NCBI GenBank assembly: GCA_964529265.1
Contig: CAZGVW010000008.1
Coordinates: forward strand, 1-22,303
Length of the DNA stretch: 22,303 bases
Direction: 5' to 3'
DNA from: CAZGVW01 sp964529265
Lineage (GTDB): Bacteria > Planctomycetota > Phycisphaerae > Phycisphaerales > UBA1924
Below, piece by piece: positions 14,703-21,819 of this stretch. The notes beneath the pieces are model-generated. The model did not search any database and was not told the origin of the DNA. It saw nothing but the letters and a program-made list of their open reading frames with translations. The translations under genes and the position numbers were made by a program. Every line of letters starts with the position of its first letter. Positions within the stretch are counted from its first letter, which is position 1.

Positions 14703-17645
14703 ATGAAGCCCGCCGCGACCGAGCAACAGACCGAGGGCGCCGAGCGCAACTACCGCAAGACCCTCAACCTGCCCCAGACCGCCTTCCCCATGAAGGCCAA
14801 TCTGGTGCAGAACGAGCCTGCCAGCGTCAAGCGCTGGAAGGCCGAAGGGGTCTACGCGCAACTCCGGGCCCAGGCCGCGGCGGGCGCGCGCACCGAGCGC
14901 TTCCTCTTCCATGATGGCCCGCCCTACGCCAACGGCTCCATCCACCTCGGACACCTGCTCAACAAGTGCCTGAAGGATTTCGTCGTCCGCACGCAGTCGA
15001 TGGCGGGGCGCGATTGCCCGTTCGTCCCCGGGTGGGATTGCCACGGACTGCCCATCGAGCACAAGGTCATGACGGAGATGATGGCCTCCGGCAAGGCCGA
15101 GAAACTCCGCTCGCTCGAAGAGGATGTGCGCCGCATGGCGGTGCGCAAAGCCTGCCAGGCCGCGGCTGAGAAGTTCCAGAAACTCCAGGCCGGCCAGATG
15201 GAGCGACTCCTCACCATCGGCGACTACGACCACCCCTACATGACCATGCTCCCCGAGTACGAGGGCGCCGTGCTCGAGGTCTTCGCCGATCTCGTCGAGC
15301 AGGGCCTCGTCTACCGCGACCTCAAGCCCGTGCACTGGTCGATCGCCAATGAAACGGCGCTCGCCGAGGCGGAACTGGAGTATTACGACCGCGAAGACCC
15401 CAGCGTGTACGTGGAGTTCGAAGCCGCGGACCGCGGCGCCGTCGAAAAGGCCTTCGGCCTCGAGGCCGATGCGCTCGGGCGCACGCCCACGTTCATGATC
15501 TGGACGACGACGCCGTGGACGCTTCCGGCCAACCTCGCCATCGCCGTGCACGATCGCCTGTCCTACTCGCTCGTCGAGATCGATGGCTCGATCACCGTGC
15601 TGGCGACCGAACTTGTTGAGTCCGTCGCGAAGCGCGCCAGGGCGGAGACCGTGCGCACGATCGCGACGGCCACCGGCGACAGGCTCATCGGCCTCGCCTA
15701 CCGCCACCCCTTCGTCGATGGCGCTGCGCTCGCAAAGCGCCTGGGCGCGAAAGCGCCGCTGCACCGCATCGTCGCCGCCGACTATGTCACGGTGGAGGAT
15801 GGAACCGGCCTCGTCCACACAGCGCCCGGCCACGGCGCCGAGGACTACCGCACGGGCCTGAAAGAGAACATCCCCATCTACTGCCCCGTGCGGAACGACG
15901 GCACGTACGACGACACCGTGCCCGACTGGATCCGCGGCAAGACCGTGTGGGACGCCAACCCCGTCGTCACCGAGCATCTGCGCGACAGCGGCCACCTGTT
16001 CCACGACGAGCGCTTCACGCACTCCTATCCGCACGATTGGCGCGGCAAGAGCCCCGTCATCTTCCGCGCCACCGAGCAGTGGTTCGTGAGCGTCGAGAAG
16101 CCGGCGAAGCGCGAGAAGAAGAGCCTGCGCCAGTCCGCGCTCGATTCCACCGCTCGCGGCGTGGCGTTTGTCCCCGAGTGGGGCCGCAACCGCATGCGCG
16201 GCATGCTCGAGACGCGCCCCGATTGGTGCATCAGCCGCCAGCGCGCCTGGGGCCTGCCCCTTCCCGCCTTCTTCGCGCCCGATGGCCGCGCCCTGCTCAC
16301 GCCCGCTTCCGTGCGCGCCGTGGCGCAGGCCGTGCGCGAGAAGGGCTCCGATTGCTGGTTCACCGAGAACCCCGCGCAACTTCTCCGCCACTACGACGCC
16401 GCGAAGGATCCCGATGCGCCGAAGGGCCTCGACGTCGCGTCGCTCGTCAAGGGCGGCGACATCCTCGACGTGTGGTTCGAGTCCGGCTCGTCCTGGAACG
16501 CCGTGATGCGCGAGCGATCCGGCCGCGGTGGCTCGGGAAGGGACTATCCGGTCGATCTGTATCTCGAAGGCTCCGATCAGCACCGCGGCTGGTTCCAGTC
16601 GTCGCTGCTCTGCGCGCTCGGCGCCACCGGCGTCGCGCCCTACCGCACGCTGCTCACCCACGGCTTCATCGTCGATAAGGACGGCCGCAAGATGAGCAAG
16701 AGCATCGGCAACACCATCGAGGTCGAGGACCTGCTCCGCGACTTCGGCGCCGATGTGTGCCGCTGGTGGGTCGCCACCCTCGCCTACGAGAACGACATCA
16801 AGGTCGATAAGTCCTTCATCGAGACTGCGGGTGAAGCCTACCGCAAGGTGCGCAACACGCTGCGCTTCATGCTGAGCAACCTCTTCGATTTCACTCCCTG
16901 CGGCGCCGGCGAGAACGGCATGTGCGTGGACCTGAAATCCATCCCCTCGACCTCGATCGATGCCTGGGCGCTCTCGAAGTTCGATGCGCTCTCCCGCGAA
17001 GTCCGCGAGGCCTACGACCGCTTCGATTTCCGCGCCGCCGCCGCCGCGATCTACGAGTTCTGCAACGACGCCATGAGCGCCAACTACCTCGGCGCCGTGA
17101 AGGACCGCCTCTACTGCGATCGCCCCGACAGCCCGCGCCGCCGCACGACGCAGACCGTGCTCTGGGACATCGCGGATGGCCTCTGCCGCCTCCTCGCGCC
17201 GATCCTCCCGCACACGGCGGATGAAGCCTGGCGCGCCCTGCGCCGGGCCGAGGCGCCCTCCGAGACGGTGCATCTGCACGCCTATCTCGAAGAGTTCGGC
17301 GTCCCCGCGCACGAAGGCTGGGAGAACGCGATGCAGGCCCGCGATGCGGCGCTGCTCGCGCTCGAGACGGTGCGCAAGGGCGGCGGCGTCGAGAATCCGC
17401 TCGACGCGGCCGTCGTCCTGCCCGATCCCGAGGCGGTGCTCGTGAAGTTCGATCGCGCCGACCTCGCCGATCTGATCGGCGTCAGCCGCGTCGAACTCGA
17501 TCCCGGCCTCAAGGCGCCGCAGGTGCTCGATCTCCGGGCCGAGCCGCGCTGCGAGCGCAGTTGGAAGCGCGACGGCACCGTCCGCCGCCGCAGCGATGGC
17601 GGCATGCTCAGCGATCGCGATGCGCAGGCCGTCGGCGCAGCGTGA
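14703..17645 (+). CDS. ileS: isoleucyl-tRNA synthetase
   Basis: This class I synthetase charges tRNA-Ile with isoleucine in the cytoplasm. The 980-residue protein has the HIGH-type motif HLGH (81-84) within PPYANGSIHLGH, and the CP1 editing domain with WTTTPWTLPANLAIAVHD and GTGLVHTAPGHGAEDY. It also shows WCISRQRAWGLPLP, DVWFESGSSWNAVM, DLYLEGSDQHRGWFQSS and the KMSKS loop (663-667). A tRNA-binding helical domain follows. The C-terminal zinc knuckle is degenerate: Cys950, Ser953, Ser970 and Asp973 occupy the four positions of the usual Cys pattern. The start is ATG 14703, with GGAGG about 13 nt upstream; the frame continues upstream through the repeats, which I exclude. No T-box is seen in the leader. 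Confidence 0.96.
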   Translation: MKPAATEQQTEGAERNYRKTLNLPQTAFPMKANLVQNEPASVKRWKAEGVYAQLRAQAAAGARTERFLFHDGPPYANGSIHLGHLLNKCLKDFVVRTQSMAGRDCPFVPGWDCHGLPIEHKVMTEMMASGKAEKLRSLEEDVRRMAVRKACQAAAEKFQKLQAGQMERLLTIGDYDHPYMTMLPEYEGAVLEVFADLVEQGLVYRDLKPVHWSIANETALAEAELEYYDREDPSVYVEFEAADRGAVEKAFGLEADALGRTPTFMIWTTTPWTLPANLAIAVHDRLSYSLVEIDGSITVLATELVESVAKRARAETVRTIATATGDRLIGLAYRHPFVDGAALAKRLGAKAPLHRIVAADYVTVEDGTGLVHTAPGHGAEDYRTGLKENIPIYCPVRNDGTYDDTVPDWIRGKTVWDANPVVTEHLRDSGHLFHDERFTHSYPHDWRGKSPVIFRATEQWFVSVEKPAKREKKSLRQSALDSTARGVAFVPEWGRNRMRGMLETRPDWCISRQRAWGLPLPAFFAPDGRALLTPASVRAVAQAVREKGSDCWFTENPAQLLRHYDAAKDPDAPKGLDVASLVKGGDILDVWFESGSSWNAVMRERSGRGGSGRDYPVDLYLEGSDQHRGWFQSSLLCALGATGVAPYRTLLTHGFIVDKDGRKMSKSIGNTIEVEDLLRDFGADVCRWWVATLAYENDIKVDKSFIETAGEAYRKVRNTLRFMLSNLFDFTPCGAGENGMCVDLKSIPSTSIDAWALSKFDALSREVREAYDRFDFRAAAAAIYEFCNDAMSANYLGAVKDRLYCDRPDSPRRRTTQTVLWDIADGLCRLLAPILPHTADEAWRALRRAEAPSETVHLHAYLEEFGVPAHEGWENAMQARDAALLALETVRKGGGVENPLDAAVVLPDPEAVLVKFDRADLADLIGVSRVELDPGLKAPQVLDLRAEPRCERSWKRDGTVRRRSDGGMLSDRDAQAVGAA

Positions 17646-17690
17646 CGAAGCGACGAAGCGCGGCGCTCGCGCCGCAGGATGAGAACCAGC

Positions 17691-18113
17691 ATGGCGACGA
17701 CAACGCACACAACCGAGCGGGATCGCGGCGTGGCCCGGGGCGTGGCCGCGGCCGTGAAGGATGGCCACCTCACGCTCGCCCTCCCCGACACCGATTACCG
17801 CATCGATCTCCTGACGAAGGGCGCCATCGACGCCGCGCCCGGCCGCCGCACCGAGGGGACCATCACCGCGCAGGCCCGGCGCATCGACGTCATCAAGTCC
17901 GGCGGGCGCTACTTCGAGCCCGTCATCGGCCGGCCGCGCCGCGTGCAGGGGCGCATCGTGGCGATCGACGAGAGCGCGAACACGATCACCGTCCTCGCCG
18001 CGGCGCCGATCGTCTGCCGCGTCGGCCCCGGGCAGAGCGCCGGGAAGTTCATGGTCGATCAGCAGGTGAGCTTCGACGTGGAGCCCGGCGCCGTGTTCAC
18101 GCCCACGGTGTGA
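17691..18113 (+). CDS. conserved small protein of unknown function
   Basis: A 140-residue protein starting at ATG 17691, with AGGA 11 nt upstream; ATG 17679 in the same frame is an alternative adding four residues. The sequence looks mostly beta: LTLALPDTDYRIDLL, GTITAQARRIDVIKSGGRY and RVQGRIVAIDESANTITVLA suggest two OB- or barrel-like strands sets, with a short C-terminal hydrophobic tail. No signal peptide or membrane helix is present. I do not recognise a family. It is 45 bp downstream of ileS and its stop codon touches the GTG start of the shikimate kinase gene, so it is probably cotranscribed with aroK. Confidence 0.7.
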   Translation: MATTTHTTERDRGVARGVAAAVKDGHLTLALPDTDYRIDLLTKGAIDAAPGRRTEGTITAQARRIDVIKSGGRYFEPVIGRPRRVQGRIVAIDESANTITVLAAAPIVCRVGPGQSAGKFMVDQQVSFDVEPGAVFTPTV

Positions 18114-18653
18114 GTGGGGGAGTCGTTGAATCTTCTCCTCATCGGCTTGCGAGGCGCGGGGAAGACGAGCGTGGGCCGCGCCCTCGCGCAGCGCCTCGCG
18201 CGCCCCTTCATCGATCTCGACGATCGCACGCTCGCGCTCCTCGCCGCGCCGACCGTGGCCGAAGCGTGGAATCGCGCCGGCGTCGCCGCGTTCCGCGCCG
18301 CGGAATCCAAGGCGCTCGTCGCCGCGCTCGCGATTGATGATCAGGTGATCGCGCTCGGCGGCGGCACGCCGACAGCGCCCGGCGCGGCGGAAGCCATCCG
18401 CGCTGCGCAGTCCGCCGGCGCTGCGAAGGTCGTCTATCTGCGGGCCCAGCCCGCCACGCTCCGCGCGCGCCTCGCCGCCTCGGGCGCGGGCCCCAACCGG
18501 CCGAGCCTCACCGGCGGCGATCCGCTCGCCGAGATCGACGCCGTGTTCGCGCAGCGCGACCCGCTCTACCGCGACCTGGCCGATGTGATCGTGAACGAAG
18601 CCGCGTCGGAGTCCGCCGCGGCGGACGCCGTCATCGCGGCGCTCAAAGGGTGA
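18114..18653 (+). CDS. aroK: shikimate kinase
   Basis: Shikimate kinase phosphorylates shikimate with ATP, the fifth step of the chorismate pathway. The 179-residue protein has the Walker A loop GLRGAGKTS (11-19), the D-x-D motif FIDLDD (Asp34 and Asp36) for Mg and shikimate, Arg61 with Glu64 in FRAAESKAL, the glycine motif ALGGGTPT (80-87), and the lid region RPSLTG followed by RDPLYRDLAD. The GTG start directly follows the stop of the upstream gene. TTG 18126, preceded by GGGGGAG, is a possible alternative that would give the more family-like start MNLLLIGLRGAGKT. It is convergent with the PilZ gene, with only 7 bp between. Confidence 0.92.
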   Translation: MGESLNLLLIGLRGAGKTSVGRALAQRLARPFIDLDDRTLALLAAPTVAEAWNRAGVAAFRAAESKALVAALAIDDQVIALGGGTPTAPGAAEAIRAAQSAGAAKVVYLRAQPATLRARLAASGAGPNRPSLTGGDPLAEIDAVFAQRDPLYRDLADVIVNEAASESAAADAVIAALKG

Positions 18654-18660
18654 CGCAGAA

Positions 18661-19068
18661 TCACGCCGCCGCGGCGTACCGGCCGCTGGCCAGACGCTCG
18701 CGCAGCAGCGCTTCATCGCCCTCGCGCTCGAAGCGCGTGAACACCGCCGCCATCCGCACCGGCCCCGGCGCATCGTCCTCTTCCACCCACACGACGTTGG
18801 CGAAGACGTACACCGACCGCCGCTCCGTGCTGCGCTCGATGCTCGTGTGCGGCAGGTCGATCCGCATCGCGACCGGCGTCCCGGGGCGGATCTCCTGATC
18901 GAGTTCGAAGCGCACACCGCCCGGGCTGATGTCGTAGGCGTGGCCTTCCCACTCGAATGCCTCGGAATCCGCGGAGTCCGCCGGGCGCACCGCCACGTGC
19001 GAATACATGGAAGGCAGTGCGAAACGCTGGAATCGGCGGCGATCGTCGTCGCTCGCGAGAGGGCGCAT
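18661..19068 (-). CDS. PilZ-domain protein
   Basis: PilZ domains bind cyclic di-GMP and relay it to targets such as motility or polysaccharide machinery. The 135-residue protein shows both hallmarks. The N-terminal arginine motif RRRFQRF (about 10-16) leads into a strand, and YDISPGGVRFELD carries the D-x-S-x-x-G signature, followed by the rest of the barrel (RIDLPHTSIE, YVFANVVWVEED, MAAVFTRF). No other domain is fused to it, so it acts as a stand-alone receptor or adaptor; the partner is unknown. The start at ATG 19068 is fixed by AGGAGG 5 nt upstream; the frame continues further but without a better start. Confidence 0.82.
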   Translation of the reverse strand: MRPLASDDDRRRFQRFALPSMYSHVAVRPADSADSEAFEWEGHAYDISPGGVRFELDQEIRPGTPVAMRIDLPHTSIERSTERRSVYVFANVVWVEEDDAPGPVRMAAVFTRFEREGDEALLRERLASGRYAAAA

Positions 19069-19073
19069 ATCGG

Positions 19074-19079
19074 CCTCCT
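19074..19079 (-). promoter_or_regulatory. Shine-Dalgarno of the PilZ gene
   Basis: AGGAGG on the minus strand lies 5 nt before ATG 19068 and decides this start against the longer open frame reaching to 19290. Confidence 0.8.
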
Positions 19080-19192
19080 GATGCGCGGTCCGGAAAAGCG
19101 GGGCGCAACGGACCGACTCATCGACATCGACGAGGGCCGACTTGACCGCTTCTGTGGATTGTGCGGGGCTGTGGCGGGACGTTCCGGAGTTA

Positions 19193-19630
19193 TCAGGACG
19201 CGCCGGCCGACCGGGCGCGGTCGCCGTGCACTTCGATCGCCACGCGGCTGACGCGCACGCCCATGCGCTTCTCGATTTCCGCGAGCACATCCGCCGGGAG
19301 GCGGCTGGCGAGGCGGGCGCTCAGATCCGGCGGAACATCCAGCACGTCCCCCGAACCGGTGACGAAGTGCAGATGGTCGCTGAGGTCGGCGTCGTAGCGT
19401 GCGCCGCCGGTGGCCGCGGGCAGGCGGCGGCACATGCCGTGGTCGCACAGCGCATCGAGCGTGTTGTAGACGGTGGCGAGGCTGATCCCCGGCTGGCGCT
19501 TCTTGACCAGCCAGTACAGTTCCTCGGCCGTGGGGTGACTCTTCGTCGCCGCAAGCGCCGAATAGACCTCCATCCGCTGCCGTGTGCAGCGAAGGCCGCG
19601 CTGTGCGAAGTAGTCTTTGGGTGGCGTCAC
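19193..19630 (-). CDS. Fur/PerR-family metal-dependent repressor
   Basis: The 145-residue protein has the Fur architecture: a winged helix with RGLRCTRQRMEVYSAL, SHPTAEELYWLV and the recognition helix ISLATVYNTLDAL (49-61), then a dimerisation domain. The regulatory metal residues follow PerR spacing: His32, Asp80, His86 and His88 (48, 6 and 2 residues apart, as in Bacillus PerR), with Asp98 in place of the PerR Asp104. Both C-x-x-C structural zinc sites are missing, the position after His88 reading FVTGSGDVLD. It starts at GTG 19630. The target is unknown: iron or peroxide control are the candidates. It is divergent from the zinc-ribbon gene and upstream of the PilZ gene. Confidence 0.88.
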   Translation of the reverse strand: MTPPKDYFAQRGLRCTRQRMEVYSALAATKSHPTAEELYWLVKKRQPGISLATVYNTLDALCDHGMCRRLPAATGGARYDADLSDHLHFVTGSGDVLDVPPDLSARLASRLPADVLAEIEKRMGVRVSRVAIEVHGDRARSAGAS

Positions 19631-19706
19631 TCGGTCGTTCCCTGCCCGGATGGTAGGGCGCGTGGGGGCGGCCGGGCCACGCCGCGGCGGGGCATATGCT
19701 CCCCCC

Positions 19707-20525
19707 GTGGCGACGCTCGATCCGCGGCTGATCCTGTGCGAGCACTGCGGCTATGACCTCACCCGCATGCCGGCGCACACGGATTCGAAATGCCCCGAAT
19801 GCGGCAAACCGGTGCACGAATCGCTCCCGGAGCGCCGAATCGGCAGCGCCTGGCAGCGGCAACGGGGCTGGACGTCGTGGTGGATGACGAACTGGCGCAC
19901 GCTGCGCCGCCCGCGGACGCGGTGGGACGAAATTCGCGTGGATGGGAGCGGTTTTGGATTGACGATGCTCAACTGCGCGGTGGCAGCCCAACTGCCGGTT
20001 GCGTGGCTGGTCACCATCATTCCGGAGGAGGAGCACTCCGGCATCTTCGACTTCATCGTCACCGTAGGAATCGGTGTGGTCGGGGCGACGGCGTTGTGGA
20101 TCCTGTTGTTGATGCTGAGCAGGATCGAGACCTGGGGTATCTGTTTCTTTGGCGCGCGGCGGGGGTGGCGCACGACGCGCGCGGTCGCCACAACCGTCGT
20201 CGGACACGCCTCCGTCGGGTGGATGGCTGGTCCGATCATTGCGCTGCCTTTCGCGCTCCTGGCGGCAATTGTGTGGCGGTTGCCGGCGGACTGGCCATTC
20301 TGGAATGCTTTGACCTGGGTTGTGTCCATCGGCGCCCTCGCCCAGTTTGTTGTTCCGCTGCTCCTCTTCGAAACGTTCGTGTACATCGGGTTCCGGCGGA
20401 TGCGGTTTGCGAACCGGGTGCGCACCGGGCCGAGCATCGTCGGCGCGGAAGGGCGGGCGGTGGGGGAGCGGGCCGGGGGCGCGGATTCGGGCGCAGCCGC
20501 GGGGGTGGGGGGGCCGCTACCATGA
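19707..20525 (+). CDS. zinc-ribbon, four-helix membrane protein of unknown function
   Basis: The protein has 272 residues from GTG 19707. The N-terminus carries a C4 zinc ribbon, CEHCGYDL (Cys11, Cys14) and CPECGKP (Cys29, Cys32), of a type common in planctomycete membrane proteins. About four membrane segments follow, at roughly 83-106, 115-138, 168-190 and 202-225. The tail is Gly/Ala-rich and low in complexity. No enzyme motif is visible. No Shine-Dalgarno precedes the GTG; instead a TATGCT (19695-19700) lies 6 nt upstream, which would fit a leaderless transcript. The stop is 7 bp before ispG, so the pair is probably an operon. Met21 would be an alternative start but would remove half the zinc ribbon. 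Confidence 0.8.
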   Translation: MATLDPRLILCEHCGYDLTRMPAHTDSKCPECGKPVHESLPERRIGSAWQRQRGWTSWWMTNWRTLRRPRTRWDEIRVDGSGFGLTMLNCAVAAQLPVAWLVTIIPEEEHSGIFDFIVTVGIGVVGATALWILLLMLSRIETWGICFFGARRGWRTTRAVATTVVGHASVGWMAGPIIALPFALLAAIVWRLPADWPFWNALTWVVSIGALAQFVVPLLLFETFVYIGFRRMRFANRVRTGPSIVGAEGRAVGERAGGADSGAAAGVGGPLP

Positions 20526-20532
20526 CCCCAAC

Positions 20533-21819
20533 ATGCAGGCACGCAGACCAACCAGGCAGGTGACGATCGGGAACGAGCGCACGGGGGTCGTGCGGATCGG
20601 CGGGGGGCGGCCCGAGGACGGGGCGGCGCCGGCGCCGGTTTCCGTTCAGACGATGACGGCGGGGACCACGCACGAAATCGATCGTTGCGTGGCCGAAATC
20701 AACAAATTGGCCGCGGCGGGCGCGGATATCGTGCGCGTGGCGGTTCCGGAGCGGAAGGACACCGAGGCGCTGGCGGAAATCCTGAACCAGACGCGGGTTC
20801 CGATCGTCGCGGACGTGCATTTTCACTTTCAGCGCGCCTTGGAGGCGGTTGAAGCGGGTGTGCACAAGATCCGGCTGAACCCGGGGAATATTTCGGACCG
20901 GGACCAGGTGAACCAGGTGATCGACGCCTGCCGCGAGCGATCGCTGCCGATCCGCGTGGGGGTGAACGAGGGATCGATCATCGAGCGGCGGGACAAGCAG
21001 CGGCGCAAGGAGGAACTGGGGAAGTTCTTCGCCGGGCACAAGCAGGGCCACCTGATGGCGCTGATGATCGCGAAATTGGAGGAGTATCTCGATATTTTCG
21101 ATGCGCGGGACTTCCACGACGTCGTGATCAGCGCGAAATCGATGGATGCGGCGTTCTGTGTGGACATTTACACCGAAATCAGCAAACGGTTCGACTATCC
21201 GCTGCACCTGGGCGTGACGCACGCGGGGCCGAAGGAGACGGGGTGCGTTCGGTCGGTTGCGGCGCTTTCGGCGCTGCTGTGCAACGGAATCGGCGACACT
21301 TTGCGGATTTCGTACGCGAGCGACCCGGTTTTCGAGGTGGAGGACGGGCTGGAGCTGGTGTGGAGCCTGGGTCTGCGCGAGCGGAAGGGGGTTGACCTGA
21401 TCGCCTGCCCGACGTGCGGGCGGATCCAGGTGGATCTGTTCACGCTGGTGCAGGATGTGCGCGCGAAATTGCGGGAAGAGATCGCCATTCCGATCAAAGT
21501 GGCGGTGATGGGGTGCATCGTGAACGGTCCGGGCGAGGCGGAGGGGGCGGACGTGGCGGTGTTCGCGGGCGACCGGCGCGGGATCATCTACGTGCAGGGC
21601 GAGCGGGTGGCGAACGTGCCGGAGCCGGAGATTCTGGATCGGTTGCTGAAGGAATGCCGCGAGTTTCAGACGCGCGTGCAGCGCGGCGAGGCGAAACTGG
21701 GCGAGAAGAAGGTGGAGATCGTGCCGCCGGATCCGATTGGGGAGCTGGGATCGGGGTTTGAGAAGATTGCGGAGCACAAGGTGGAGCGAGTGACGCCGCT
21801 GACGGTGAGCAGGCACTGA
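20533..21819 (+). CDS. ispG: 4-hydroxy-3-methylbut-2-en-1-yl diphosphate synthase
   Basis: IspG (GcpE) reduces 2-C-methyl-D-erythritol 2,4-cyclodiphosphate to HMBPP, the penultimate step of the MEP isoprenoid pathway, with a 4Fe-4S cluster. The 428-residue protein has the TIM-barrel start VSVQTMTAGTTHEIDRCVAEI, then IVADVHFHFQRAL, KIRLNPGNI, RVGVNEGSI, LHLGVTHAGPKETG and GDTLRISYASDP. The cluster cysteines are Cys292 and Cys295 in CPTCGR and Cys328 in MGCIVNGPGEAEGADV. The length suggests the bacterial two-domain type without the plant insertion, with a longer C-terminal tail than E. coli (about 370 residues). No Shine-Dalgarno is seen before ATG 20533; it follows the zinc-ribbon gene by 7 bp. 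Codons end strongly in G. Confidence 0.95.
   Translation: MQARRPTRQVTIGNERTGVVRIGGGRPEDGAAPAPVSVQTMTAGTTHEIDRCVAEINKLAAAGADIVRVAVPERKDTEALAEILNQTRVPIVADVHFHFQRALEAVEAGVHKIRLNPGNISDRDQVNQVIDACRERSLPIRVGVNEGSIIERRDKQRRKEELGKFFAGHKQGHLMALMIAKLEEYLDIFDARDFHDVVISAKSMDAAFCVDIYTEISKRFDYPLHLGVTHAGPKETGCVRSVAALSALLCNGIGDTLRISYASDPVFEVEDGLELVWSLGLRERKGVDLIACPTCGRIQVDLFTLVQDVRAKLREEIAIPIKVAVMGCIVNGPGEAEGADVAVFAGDRRGIIYVQGERVANVPEPEILDRLLKECREFQTRVQRGEAKLGEKKVEIVPPDPIGELGSGFEKIAEHKVERVTPLTVSRH

Noticed and set aside
14667..20207. A minus-strand open frame of 1846 codons running antisense to ileS, aroK and neighbours
   Set aside because: It overlaps five well-supported genes, its translation is Arg/Gly/Ala/Val-rich with no domain, and such frames arise from the strong codon bias of GC-rich genes. 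It also reads through the repeat region.
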